A DNA stretch of 33,320 nt from Deltaproteobacteria bacterium (lineage in GTDB: Bacteria; Desulfobacterota; Binatia; Binatales; Binataceae), in assembly GCA_003135855.1 (NCBI GenBank), contig PNBD01000082.1:1-33320 (forward strand). Reading direction: 5' to 3'. Every line of letters begins with the position of its first letter. Positions within the stretch are counted from its first letter, which is position 1. A program made the position numbers and the translations under genes. The notes beneath the pieces were generated by a model. That model was not told the DNA's origin. It searched no databases and saw only the letters and a list, made by a program, of their open reading frames with translations. Shown here one piece after another: positions 15,586 through 23,943 of this stretch.

Positions 15586-17118
15586 TCACTCCCACTCGAT
15601 GGTCGCGGGCGGCTTGGACGTGATGTCGTAAACGACGCGATTGACGCCCTTCACTTCGTTGGTGATACGACTCGACACGCGCGCGAGAAACAACGGATCG
15701 AGCCGCGCCCAATCCGCCGTCATGCCGTCCTGCGACTCGACCACGCGAATCGCGATCACGCTTTCGTAGCTGCGGCCATCGCCCATCACGCCAACAGTTT
15801 TAAGCGGCAGCAGAACCGCAAATGATTGCCAGATTCTAAGACCAAAGCCAGCCGCGGCTGTTTCTTCCATCACGATCGCATCGGCACGGCGCAACAGATC
15901 GAGGCGATCGCGCGTCACCTCGCCGACGATTCGCACCGCGAGTCCGGGACCAGGGAAGGGCTCGCGATCTACCACCTCCGGCGCAAGCCCGAGGCTGCGG
16001 CCAGCCTCGCGCACTTCGTCCTTGAACAATTCGCGCAGCGGTTCGACCAACTCGAGCCGCATCTGCTCGGGAAGTCCACCGACATTGTGATGACTTTTGA
16101 TGACCGCGGACGGGCCCTTGAACGAGACTGATTCGATCACATCAGGATAGAGCGTGCCCTGGCCCAGAAACTTCGCGTCGCCGAGCGACTGCGCTTCTTT
16201 TTCGAACACCTCGATAAAAGTATGGCCGATGATGCGGCGCTTCTGTTCGGGATCGAGCACGCCCGCGAGCCGCGCGAGGAAAATATCGGACGCGTCGACA
16301 ACCTTGAGCTCGAGTCCTAGCTGGCCGGCGAAGACGTGCTCCATGCGGTCGCGCTCGCCCGCGCGCAGCAGTCCGGTATCGACGAAAACGCACTCGAGGC
16401 GTGCGCCGATCGCGCGATGAATCAGCGCGGCTGCAACTGAGGAATCGACGCCGCCTGAAAGTCCCATCAGAACTTTGTCGGTCGGGCCGACCTGTTTGCG
16501 AATCTCGGCGAGTTTGGTCTCGACGAAATTAACCATCGTCCAGTCGCCCCGCTCGCCGCAAATCTTCAAAACGAAATTGCGCAGCACCTGCGCGCCGCAC
16601 GGGGTGTGAACAACTTCAGGATGAAACTGGATGCCGCGGATTCGGTTGTCGCGCGTTTTGAACGCGGCGTACGGCGAGTTTCCGCTGTGGGCAATCGGGG
16701 TGAGCGCCTCGGGAATCGCTTCGACGCGATCGCCGTGACTCATCCACACTCGATGCTCGCGGCCGGCCAGACCCTCGAACAAGACGTCATCGCCGTCGAT
16801 CGTCAAAGTGGCGGGGCCGTACTCGCGCGCGCGCGAGCCGACGCTCGAGGCGCCAAGGTGCTGCGCGATCACATACAGGCCGTAGCAGATTCCGAGTATC
16901 GGGCATCCGAGGTCAAGCACCGCATCGCTGATATCCGGTGCGTTCTCCTCGTACAGACTCGCCGGCCCTCCGGAAAGAATAATCCCGCGCGGTTTCATTT
17001 CGCGGATTTTTTCCGGCGCGAGATTGAACGGATGAATCTCGCAATACACGTTGGCCTCGCGCACGCGGCGCGCGATCAGCTGGGTGTATTGACTGCCGAA
17101 ATCAAGAATCAGGATCAC
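15586..17118 (-). CDS. guaA: GMP synthase (glutamine-hydrolysing)
   Basis: GuaA converts XMP to GMP with glutamine nitrogen and ATP. The 510-residue protein has the class I glutamine amidotransferase domain (about 1-190) with the nucleophile Cys78 in GICYG and the His-Glu pair in FHPEVVHT. The ATP pyrophosphatase domain follows, with the PP-loop GLSGGVDSSVAAAL (about 217-230), and then the dimerisation domain ending RVVYDITSKPPATIEWE. Unusually, the residues after CYG are Leu81-Tyr82, where the family normally has Met-Gln; the Gln helps hold the substrate glutamine. The start is GTG 17118 with AAGG eight bases upstream and a promoter candidate in the 99-base gap after der. Confidence 0.97.
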   Translation of the reverse strand: MILILDFGSQYTQLIARRVREANVYCEIHPFNLAPEKIREMKPRGIILSGGPASLYEENAPDISDAVLDLGCPILGICYGLYVIAQHLGASSVGSRAREYGPATLTIDGDDVLFEGLAGREHRVWMSHGDRVEAIPEALTPIAHSGNSPYAAFKTRDNRIRGIQFHPEVVHTPCGAQVLRNFVLKICGERGDWTMVNFVETKLAEIRKQVGPTDKVLMGLSGGVDSSVAAALIHRAIGARLECVFVDTGLLRAGERDRMEHVFAGQLGLELKVVDASDIFLARLAGVLDPEQKRRIIGHTFIEVFEKEAQSLGDAKFLGQGTLYPDVIESVSFKGPSAVIKSHHNVGGLPEQMRLELVEPLRELFKDEVREAGRSLGLAPEVVDREPFPGPGLAVRIVGEVTRDRLDLLRRADAIVMEETAAAGFGLRIWQSFAVLLPLKTVGVMGDGRSYESVIAIRVVESQDGMTADWARLDPLFLARVSSRITNEVKGVNRVVYDITSKPPATIEWE

Positions 17119-17156
17119 GAGAATGGCCTTGTAACGCCGCGATGCATTGAACGACG

Positions 17157-17185
17157 AATATACCGGACGCTCGAAGGTGTACGAA
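17157..17185 (-). promoter_or_regulatory. Possible internal promoter for guaA-gltX
   Basis: On the minus strand TTCGTA (17180-17185) is followed after 17 bases by TATATT (17157-17162), a five-of-six -10 match, about 40 bases before the guaA GTG. The der-guaA gap is the only long one in the block, which supports separate control of guaA-gltX. No purine riboswitch was recognised in the gap. Confidence 0.45.
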
Positions 17186-17217
17186 GCGCGTCGTTATCGG
17201 TGTTCCACAGGCTCATG

Positions 17218-18672
17218 TCAAACTCGCTGGGGCTTCTGCCGCGGTCGAGGCTTGCCGCGCGGCTGGCGCGCGGGAGCACTGCCCTGCACCCACGATCGGC
17301 CAGTGCGGCGAAAATCGAGCCGGAGCGGCGTGCCGACCAAGCCGAGCGATTTTGTGAATCGGGTTTCCAGAAAACGCACATAGTGAGCTGGAATCCCTCG
17401 CTCCACGTTGGTGAAGAATCTGAGCCGCGGCGGCGCGCTGCCGACTTGCGTCACGTACATTATGTTGAGGCGTCGTCGATCGACCAGCGGCGGATCCATC
17501 GCGGCGGTCGCTTCCGCCAAGATTCGATTGAGCAACGAAGTCTGAAAAACAGCGCGCCACGAGTCGCCCGCGGCGATCGCCGCCGGAATAATTCCGTTGA
17601 CGCCGTCGCCCGTGAGCGCCGAAGTAAATACCATCGTCGCGTATTCCAGAAACGGGTAGCGCTCGTGAGCGTCGCGCACGAAGGTCGCGAGCTTGTGTCC
17701 GAGTTTCGCGGCGGCGTCCCATTTGTTGCAGACAATGACCATCGCGCGATCGTTGGTGTCGGCCAGCCGCGCAAGGCGCGCATCCTGGTCGGTAATTCCC
17801 TCCGAAGCGTCGATCACCAACAACACGACGTTGGCGCGCCGAATCGTTTCGATCGCGCGGCCTACCGAATGATGCTCCAGTTCGCCCTCGACGCGCGTCG
17901 GCCGGCGAATCCCGGCAGTGTCGATCAGCAGAACCTCGCGGCCCTCAGCCGACAGCCGGACATCGACAGGATCGCGCGTCGTGCCGGGTGTGTCGTCCAC
18001 GATCGCGCGCTCGAATCCCGAGAGCCGATTGAGCAGCGACGACTTGCCGACGTTGGGACGTCCCACCAGCGCGAGCCTCAAATCCGGACCGGACACGGTC
18101 GCGGCTTCCCGCTCCGGAAGCAGCGCGACGATTCGATCAAGCAGCTCGGAAACGCCAAGGCCGTGCGCCGCCGAGATGAACGAGATGTCGTCGCTGCCGA
18201 GCGCGTAGAACTCGGACGCCTGCGCTTCCTGCCCGGGCCGATCGATCTTGTTGACGGCCATGATCAGCGGGCATCCGGTTTCACGAACCAATCCGAGCGC
18301 CTCGGTGTCCGCATCGCTCAATCCGCTCTTGCCGTCGAGCAGAAATACGACGACGTCCGCGACACCGACTGCGGCGAGCGCCTCGCTCACGATCCGATCG
18401 GTCATTCGCTCGCGACCGCCAAGCTCGAGACCGCCGCTGTCGACCACGACAAACTCGCGATCGTTGTGGGTCGCGCGCGCAAAATTCAAATCGCGAGTAG
18501 TGCCGGGAATCGAGCTGATGATCGCGCGCCCGCCTTTCGCGATTCGATTGAACAGGGTCGATTTGCCGGCGTTAGCGCGTCCGACCAGCACGACTGCCGG
18601 CAATCCTTCGGCCGCAATTCGTTTTGCTTCGGCGCCGCGCGCGACGCCGTTCGATCCGCGCCGCGCCGTCAC
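17218..18672 (-). CDS. der: Ribosome biogenesis GTPase Der (EngA)
   Basis: Der has two GTPase domains in tandem and a KH-like C-terminal domain, and acts in assembly of the 50S subunit. In this 484-residue protein the second G domain is canonical (GRPNVGKSS, DTPGTTRD, DTAGI, NKWD). The first is unusual: GRANAGKST (about residues 31-39) instead of GRPNVGKST, SIPGTTRD instead of the usual D(T/F)PG form, and DSGG instead of DTGG. NKIDRP remains. The C-terminus is basic (RKPRP/RQKPQ-like), as in many Der proteins. GTG 18672 overlaps the era stop by four bases (GTGA), with GGAG eight bases upstream. This start leaves a 28-residue lead before the first G domain, longer than usual. Confidence 0.96.
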   Translation of the reverse strand: MTARRGSNGVARGAEAKRIAAEGLPAVVLVGRANAGKSTLFNRIAKGGRAIISSIPGTTRDLNFARATHNDREFVVVDSGGLELGGRERMTDRIVSEALAAVGVADVVVFLLDGKSGLSDADTEALGLVRETGCPLIMAVNKIDRPGQEAQASEFYALGSDDISFISAAHGLGVSELLDRIVALLPEREAATVSGPDLRLALVGRPNVGKSSLLNRLSGFERAIVDDTPGTTRDPVDVRLSAEGREVLLIDTAGIRRPTRVEGELEHHSVGRAIETIRRANVVLLVIDASEGITDQDARLARLADTNDRAMVIVCNKWDAAAKLGHKLATFVRDAHERYPFLEYATMVFTSALTGDGVNGIIPAAIAAGDSWRAVFQTSLLNRILAEATAAMDPPLVDRRRLNIMYVTQVGSAPPRLRFFTNVERGIPAHYVRFLETRFTKSLGLVGTPLRLDFRRTGRSWVQGSAPARQPRGKPRPRQKPQRV

Positions 18673-19556
18673 AGTCCAAACTCCGCAATCCTGCGCGGGT
18701 CGCGCGTCCAGTTGCGTTCGACCTTGACGATAATTTCGAGAAACACCTTCCCGCCGAGCAGTTGCTCGAGTTCGATCCGCGCCGCACTGCCGATCTCCTT
18801 CATGGTTCGGCCGCCTGCGCCGATCAGCATCCCTTTGTGCGATTCGCGATCGACGATCACCGTCGCATGAATCTTTTTCAGATTGCGTTCCGCGTCTTCC
18901 TCGAATTCATCGACTCGCACGGCCGTCGAGAACGGAATCTCCTGGCGCATCTTGATAAAGATTTTCTCCCGCACGATCTCCTCGGCAATCATCCGCTCGG
19001 TTTGATCGGTGTATTCATCGCCCGGCATCAGCGCCGGACTGACCGGCAGCAGGTGCTTGATTGTCGCCACCAATTCGTCGACATTTTCGCCGCTGAGTGC
19101 GCTGATAGGAATGATCTCGGCATCGGGGAAGCCTTGATGGATCTCCTCGATCAACGGCAGAATTCGCGGCCGCGCGATGCGATCGATCTTGTTGATCACG
19201 ACGATCGTGGGATGCCGCAGCGCTCGAATATCGGTCAGTACGATGCGATCGCCGGGGTTGAGCTTGTCCGCCGCTTCCACCACGGCCAGAACGACTTCGC
19301 CCTCCGCGATTGCGCGGCGCGCGATCTGCACCATTCGTTGATTGAGTTCCTTTTTTGCTTCGTGCAGGCCTGGCGTATCGAGCAACAGCATCTGCGAATC
19401 CGCGTCAGTGCGGATTCCGAGAATCCGCCGGCGCGTGGTCTGCGGACGCGGCGTCACGATCGCGATCTTTTGCCCGACCAGCCGGTTGACCAGGGTCGAT
19501 TTGCCGACATTGGTCCGGCCTCCGATCGCAACGAACCCGGCGCGATGCTCACTCAT
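18669..19556 (-). CDS. era: GTPase Era
   Basis: Era binds 16S rRNA near its 3' end and is needed for 30S maturation. The 295-residue sequence is complete: G1 GRTNVGKSTLVN (about residues 12-23), the switch region RPQTTRRRILGI, G3 DTPGLHEAKKELNQ, G4 NKIDRI, G5 SALSGENVDEL and a C-terminal KH domain with the RNA-binding loop GMLIGAGGRTMKEIG. The gene overlaps rnc by four bases upstream and der by four bases downstream. Coupling of rnc and era, both acting on ribosomal RNA, is conserved in many bacteria. Confidence 0.98.
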   Translation of the reverse strand: MSEHRAGFVAIGGRTNVGKSTLVNRLVGQKIAIVTPRPQTTRRRILGIRTDADSQMLLLDTPGLHEAKKELNQRMVQIARRAIAEGEVVLAVVEAADKLNPGDRIVLTDIRALRHPTIVVINKIDRIARPRILPLIEEIHQGFPDAEIIPISALSGENVDELVATIKHLLPVSPALMPGDEYTDQTERMIAEEIVREKIFIKMRQEIPFSTAVRVDEFEEDAERNLKKIHATVIVDRESHKGMLIGAGGRTMKEIGSAARIELEQLLGGKVFLEIIVKVERNWTRDPRRIAEFGL

Positions 19557-20311
19557 TTGGATTCGCCGCGCTCCTGCATGATGCGATCCAGAGCCAGCCG
19601 GGCCGCAGCTTGCTCGCTTTGCTTTTTGCTGAAGCCTTCGCCCACGCCGAGGTCGCGTCCGGCGATCCTGATTCGGGTCGTGAAGCGTTTGGCGTGATCG
19701 GGGCCTTCGGTCGCGATCAATTCGTACACCGGTTGCGTGCGAAAACTGCGATAGGCGGTTTCCTGCAGCTCGGTTTTGTAATCGCGCTCCGCGGCGGGCC
19801 CGCCGATGTCGTCGGCGAAGAGACGCTCGATCGTCTGCTGCGCGGGCGCCAGACCACCGTCGGTGTAAATCGCACCGACTATGGCTTCGAACGCAGCCGC
19901 CAGGATCGAGGTCTTCTCGCGCCCGCCACTCTTTTCCTCGCCTTTGCCAAGTTTCAGCATCTCGTTCAAATCGATCGACTGCGCCTTGAGCGCCAGTGTG
20001 CGTGCGTTCACGATCGACGCGCGCTGCTTCGACAGCAGTCCTTCTTTGGCAGTCGGAAACTTCCGCATCAGCAGATCGGCGATCGCCAAATCGAGCACCG
20101 CATCGCCAAGAAATTCGAGCCGTTCGTAATGCGCGTCAGAGCCGACCGCCGCGCTCGGATGCGTGAGTGCGGTCTCCAGTAATTCGGCACGCTCGAACGT
20201 GTAGCCGACCACGCGCTCGAGCTTGATTCGGGGGTTTTCAGGAGGCTCGGTCGGACGCGGTATCGCCCGCGTGCGGCCGAACAATCTCCGCCACCAGTTG
20301 AGCGCCTTCAA
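19553..20311 (-). CDS. rnc: Ribonuclease III
   Basis: RNase III cuts double-stranded RNA in rRNA and mRNA processing. The 252-residue protein has the catalytic signature ERLEFLGDAVLDLAIADLL (about residues 63-81), a second acidic site in FEAIVGAIYTDGG, and a C-terminal double-stranded RNA-binding domain (from DYKTELQETAYRSF to QSEQAAARLALDRI). I took TTG 20311 as start because a GGAGG site lies nine bases upstream; later in-frame starts would remove part of the first helix. This makes the gene overlap the end of mtaB by 74 bases, unlike the four-base overlaps elsewhere in the block. The roughly 30-residue basic lead (NWWRRLFGRTRAIPRP) is longer than in E. coli. Confidence 0.95.
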   Translation of the reverse strand: MKALNWWRRLFGRTRAIPRPTEPPENPRIKLERVVGYTFERAELLETALTHPSAAVGSDAHYERLEFLGDAVLDLAIADLLMRKFPTAKEGLLSKQRASIVNARTLALKAQSIDLNEMLKLGKGEEKSGGREKTSILAAAFEAIVGAIYTDGGLAPAQQTIERLFADDIGGPAAERDYKTELQETAYRSFRTQPVYELIATEGPDHAKRFTTRIRIAGRDLGVGEGFSKKQSEQAAARLALDRIMQERGESK

Positions 20312-21563
20312 CGGCTGACGCCTCCACCTCGACTTCGTGATTGGTCAGATCATCGGGACCGTGGGTCAAGACGCGCACGTAATTGCGACTGTAGCCCCGA
20401 AGTTTGCCGCTTTCCGCACGCTCTTCAAATAATACTTTAAGTCTTGTTCCAACGAAGCGCCGCGCAAATTGATGACGCTTGAGATCGCCCAAATCCCGCA
20501 TCAGCGCGGCGCGGCGCTTGATCTCTGCCGGATTGACCCGGCCCGGCAGCTTGGCCGCAGTAGTCCCAGCCCGAACCGAGTATGGAAAGACGTGAAAGTA
20601 CGCGAGCCCGAGCGCTTCGACAAAATCGAAGTAAGATTCGAAGTGCCGCGGCGTCTCGCCCGGAAATCCAACAATCAGGTCGGTGCCGATAGCGGCGTCC
20701 GGCCATACCGTCAGCACCTTCTCGACGCGTTCGCGAAAATGCCCGCGCTGATATCGACGGCGCATCTTTGACAGCAGCTCGTCCTCACCGGCCTGCAGCG
20801 GCAGATGAAGATGTTCGCAAAATTTTTCGCTGCTCGAAATTATTCGGATGATTCGATCGCTCAGCTCTTCGGGATCGAGCGAGCTTATGCGCACGCGCTC
20901 GATCGGGCATCGTTCGGCGACCATCTCAAGCAGGTCAGCCAAGGTGACTTGCGGCTCGAGGTCCTTGCCGTAGCCGCCAAGATGCACGCCCGAAAGGATA
21001 ACTTCCTTGAAACCGCGCGCGTGCAGCTCGTCGAGCGCCGTCATCACGCGGCGCGGCTCGACACTTCGCGACGTTCCGCGCGAAAAGGGCACGATACAGA
21101 ACGTGCAAAACTGGTCGCATCCTTCCTGCAATTTCAGAAACGCGCGGGTATGGCCGTCGAGCGTCACCGCACCGAGTTCGATCGGCGCCTTCTGCTTGCG
21201 GAGGTCGGAGACCATCACGCGCTCGCCAGCGCCGAACTCGATCATGCGTTCGAGATCGTCGAGACGGCCGAGGCCCACGACCGCATCGACTTCGCTGGCT
21301 TTCGCGAGCGTGTCGGGGTTCGCCTGCGCGAGGCATCCGGTCATCACGACGCGGGCGTTGGGGTTTAGCCGGCGCGCGCGGCGCGCAATCCGCAGACTCT
21401 CCGCGTCGGCACGATCGGTCACCGTGCAAGTATTAACGATGTAAACGTCGGCGGGTTCCGTGAAGTCGCAGCGCTGCATTCCGCGCGCCTTCAGGCGCGA
21501 CTCGATGATCGCGGAATCGTACTGATTCACTTTGCATCCGAGTGTGGCGATAGCGAAGCGCAT
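20238..21563 (-). CDS. mtaB: tRNA t6A37 methylthiotransferase MtaB
   Basis: MtaB is a radical-SAM enzyme that adds a methylthio group to t6A at position 37 of tRNA, giving ms2t6A. In 441 residues it has the N-terminal cluster cysteines Cys10 (LGCKVN), Cys46 (NTCTVTD) and Cys77 (MTGCLAQ). The radical-SAM motif is CDQFCTFC (Cys149, Cys153, Cys156), and a TRAM domain closes the protein (from about residue 375, RFVGTRLKVLFEE). LGCKVNQYD marks the MtaB branch rather than MiaB or RimO. ATG 21563 is preferred; TTG 21572 would overlap mnmA by four bases. It works downstream of the t6A pathway, which includes TsaE encoded about 7 kb away. Confidence 0.95.
   Translation of the reverse strand: MRFAIATLGCKVNQYDSAIIESRLKARGMQRCDFTEPADVYIVNTCTVTDRADAESLRIARRARRLNPNARVVMTGCLAQANPDTLAKASEVDAVVGLGRLDDLERMIEFGAGERVMVSDLRKQKAPIELGAVTLDGHTRAFLKLQEGCDQFCTFCIVPFSRGTSRSVEPRRVMTALDELHARGFKEVILSGVHLGGYGKDLEPQVTLADLLEMVAERCPIERVRISSLDPEELSDRIIRIISSSEKFCEHLHLPLQAGEDELLSKMRRRYQRGHFRERVEKVLTVWPDAAIGTDLIVGFPGETPRHFESYFDFVEALGLAYFHVFPYSVRAGTTAAKLPGRVNPAEIKRRAALMRDLGDLKRHQFARRFVGTRLKVLFEERAESGKLRGYSRNYVRVLTHGPDDLTNHEVEVEASAVEGAQLVAEIVRPHAGDTASDRAS
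20321..20325 (-). promoter_or_regulatory. Ribosome site deciding the rnc start
   Basis: GGAGG on the minus strand, inside the mtaB coding region, is nine bases before TTG 20311. It is the reason for choosing this early TTG start over later GTG or TTG codons. Confidence 0.5.
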
Positions 21564-21568
21564 GTCGA

Positions 21569-22663
21569 TCAAGCCTCGAGTGCCCGCTCGATAAATCCGC
21601 CGCCGAGCACTTCATCGCCGCGATAAAAGACGCAGGCCTGGCCGGGCGTGACGGCAGGACCGCCATCAGTAAAACGAACTTCGGCGCGTCCATCCGATTC
21701 TAAATGAAACGACGCGGGAATCGCGGCGTGCCGATAGCGAATCTTCACTTCGACCGGAACTTCGCCGCGCGAAGCGATCGATTCGTCGACCAGACTGACG
21801 CGGCTTGCGATCAATCCCGGTGAATTGAGTTCCTCGCGGCGCCCGACGACAACGTCACCCGACGCGGCGCGAATTTCACGCACGTAAAGACGATCGCCAG
21901 TGGCGATTCCAAGTCCGCGGCGCTGGCCGACGGTGAAACGATGCACTCCGTCATGGTCGGCGAGCGCCCGACCCTGCGCATCGATGATTCGACCGCTCCG
22001 AATCTGTGAGTGATCGCTCTGCCGTTCGACGAATCGGGCGTAGTCGCCATCGGGCACAAAACAGATTTCCTGGCTCTCCGGCTTGTCCGCGGTCGCAAGA
22101 CCCAACTCGCGCGCTCGCTCGCGAACCTCGGCCTTGGTCATCGTCCCGAGCGGAAAAATAGTGCGCGACAATTCAGCCTGGCCAAGCGTGAAAAGAAAAT
22201 ATGACTGATCCTTGGCGTCGTCGGCCGCGCGCATCAGATGGAAACCTCCGCGATCGTCACGATGGATACGCGCATAGTGACCGGTCGCGATGTAATCAGC
22301 GTCGAGCGCGCGGGCGCGGCTCCAGAGCCGATCGAACTTGATCTCGCGATTGCACATCACGCACGGATTCGGAGTTCGGCCGCCAAGATATTCGGAAACG
22401 AAGTTGTCGATTACGCGAGCGTTGAAATCAGCGCGCAAATCGATCACGTAAAATGGAAAATCCATCCGCTCCGCGACGCGGCGCGCATCCTCGAAATCGT
22501 CGTGCGAACAGCAGGTGCCGCGGCGCTTGGCGACGGGCGTGGTGGGCTCGGACGCCAGCCGCATCGCGATGCCGATCACATCGTAGCCCTGCTCGCACAG
22601 CAGCGCGGCAGCGACACTGCTGTCCACTCCGCCGGACATCGCGACGATCACGCGCGGGCTCAT
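21569..22663 (-). CDS. mnmA: tRNA-specific 2-thiouridylase MnmA
   Basis: MnmA adds sulfur to the 2-position of the wobble uridine in tRNAs for Lys, Glu and Gln. The 364-residue protein has the PP-loop AMSGGVDSSVAAALL near the N-terminus, the active-site cysteine region NPCVMCNREIKF (about residues 95-106) and the second catalytic cysteine in GQACVFYRGDEVLGGG near the C-terminus. ATG 22663 overlaps the iscS stop by four bases (ATGA). A start 48 bases earlier would add an arginine-rich leader inside iscS and is unlikely. The pairing with a cysteine desulfurase gives the sulfur donor and acceptor in one operon. Confidence 0.97.
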   Translation of the reverse strand: MSPRVIVAMSGGVDSSVAAALLCEQGYDVIGIAMRLASEPTTPVAKRRGTCCSHDDFEDARRVAERMDFPFYVIDLRADFNARVIDNFVSEYLGGRTPNPCVMCNREIKFDRLWSRARALDADYIATGHYARIHRDDRGGFHLMRAADDAKDQSYFLFTLGQAELSRTIFPLGTMTKAEVRERARELGLATADKPESQEICFVPDGDYARFVERQSDHSQIRSGRIIDAQGRALADHDGVHRFTVGQRRGLGIATGDRLYVREIRAASGDVVVGRREELNSPGLIASRVSLVDESIASRGEVPVEVKIRYRHAAIPASFHLESDGRAEVRFTDGGPAVTPGQACVFYRGDEVLGGGFIERALEA

Positions 22664-23823
22664 CCGACTTGCGCCTGCTGCGCGGGTTCGGCGTCGGCTA
22701 CGCGGCGCCACACCCGCGGAATAACTTGCGCGACCTGATCGATTTCATCGGCGGTGTTATTCCAGCCGAGGCTGATTCGGAGCGAACTGCGGGCATCGGC
22801 GACGCTGCGGCCCATCGCGAGCAATACGTGCGACGGCTCGACGGCGCCCGCCGCGCAGGCGGAACCCATCGAGACTTCGACACCCTCGAGGTCGAGCGCA
22901 ATCAGCATGCTTTCGCCAAGCACGGCGGGAAACGTGAGATTCAGCGTGTTCGCGATTCTGTTGGACGCCGAGCCGTTGAGCTTCAGACCAGGAATCGCCT
23001 CGCCGAGACGCGCATATAGTGTCGCTGTCAGCGCAGCGATCCGGGCTGTCTCGGTCGGCATCGCCGCCCGAACGGCTTCGGCGGCGGCGCCGAATGCGAT
23101 CGCGCCGAGCAAGTTCGGCGTTCCAGCACGAAGGCCGTTTTCCTGCGGACCGCCCAAGATGAGCGGCGCAATGCGGGCCGCGTCGCGAACATAGAGCGCT
23201 CCGATTCCGGCCGGCGCGCCAAGCTTGTGGCCGCTGATAGTCATAAGATCGCATCCGAGTCCATCAACGTCGATCGGAATTCGTCCGACCGCCTGCGCCG
23301 CATCGATATGAAAGAGGGCGCCAGCGTCGCGGAGTTCGCGCGTGAGGGTCGTAAGATCCTGAATCGTTCCGACTTCAGAATTAGCGAGGCCGAGCGTCAC
23401 CAGTGCGGTATTTCGATCAAGCGCGGCGACGATGCGTGCGGGATCGAGCCGGCCGTCGGATGAGGGCGCGATTCGCACGATCTCAAGACCGCGGCGCTCC
23501 AGTTCCTTCAGGGAGCCAAGAATCGACGAATGCTCGATCTCGGACGAAATCACCCTGCGGCGATTGTTCGTAGCCGTGATCGCGCCGAAGATCGCAAAAT
23601 TATTTGATTCGGTGCCGCCACTGGTAAACACGATCTGCTTCGGCTGCGCGCCGCACAGCGATGCGACCTGCGCGCGAGCCCGCTCGAGCATCCGGCGAGC
23701 ACGCTGGCCATCGCGATGCACCGATGAGGGATTCCCGTTCGCCTCGGCGACAAAGCGCGCAATCGCAGCGCCCGCTTCGGGCCGGAGCGGAGCGCCCGCG
23801 TTATTATCGAGGTAAATCGCCAT
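22660..23823 (-). CDS. iscS: Cysteine desulfurase, NifS/IscS type
   Basis: This PLP enzyme takes sulfur from cysteine to form a persulfide for tRNA thiolation and iron-sulfur assembly. The 387-residue sequence shows the N-terminal YLDNNAGAPL, TSGGTESNN (cofactor phosphate region), HIDAAQAVG, the PLP lysine in SGHKLGAPAG (about residue 203) and the persulfide cysteine in MGSACAAGAVEPSHVL (about residue 323). It heads a run of minus-strand genes, directly coupled to mnmA, which suggests tRNA thiolation as a main job. No iscU, iscA or iscR is adjacent. No ribosome site precedes ATG 23823; the promoter dyad ends nine bases upstream, so the transcript may be nearly leaderless. Confidence 0.95.
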   Translation of the reverse strand: MAIYLDNNAGAPLRPEAGAAIARFVAEANGNPSSVHRDGQRARRMLERARAQVASLCGAQPKQIVFTSGGTESNNFAIFGAITATNNRRRVISSEIEHSSILGSLKELERRGLEIVRIAPSSDGRLDPARIVAALDRNTALVTLGLANSEVGTIQDLTTLTRELRDAGALFHIDAAQAVGRIPIDVDGLGCDLMTISGHKLGAPAGIGALYVRDAARIAPLILGGPQENGLRAGTPNLLGAIAFGAAAEAVRAAMPTETARIAALTATLYARLGEAIPGLKLNGSASNRIANTLNLTFPAVLGESMLIALDLEGVEVSMGSACAAGAVEPSHVLLAMGRSVADARSSLRISLGWNNTADEIDQVAQVIPRVWRRVADAEPAQQAQVG

Positions 23824-23830
23824 TGACCGT

Positions 23831-23865
23831 TTGATAGGTTAGCAGAGAACCATCTAACCTATCTC
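23831..23865. promoter_or_regulatory. Perfect 10-base inverted repeat with divergent promoter elements
   Basis: GATAGGTTAG (23833-23842) and CTAACCTATC (23854-23863) are exact inverse complements around an 11-base spacer, so equivalent positions are 21 bases apart, two helical turns. On the plus strand TTGATA (23831-23836), 18 bases, TAACCT (23855-23860) resemble a promoter for the FAD oxidoreductase. On the minus strand GAGATA (23860-23865), 18 bases, TAACCT (23836-23841) do so for iscS. One protein bound here could control both directions. Confidence 0.55.
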
Positions 23866-23943
23866 ACCCGAATCCGCGGAAAAAGACGGGGTGCCGGCCT
23901 GGTCCAGCCAACCAACGGCCCCGCAAGGAGCGATTCCGGAACA

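Noticed and set aside
14602-15825. A 407-codon plus-strand frame opposite gltX
   Set aside because: It lies opposite a conserved synthetase, with low-complexity composition and no motif or ribosome site.
17119-17217. The der-guaA gap considered as a purine riboswitch
   Set aside because: No three-way junction with the conserved loop and core sequences of purine riboswitches was found in the 99 bases.
16606-18870. A 754-codon open frame on the plus strand opposite guaA and der
   Set aside because: It is antisense to two well-supported conserved genes, is rich in Arg, Asp, Ala and Val with no recognisable domain, and is what the third-position GC bias produces opposite real genes.
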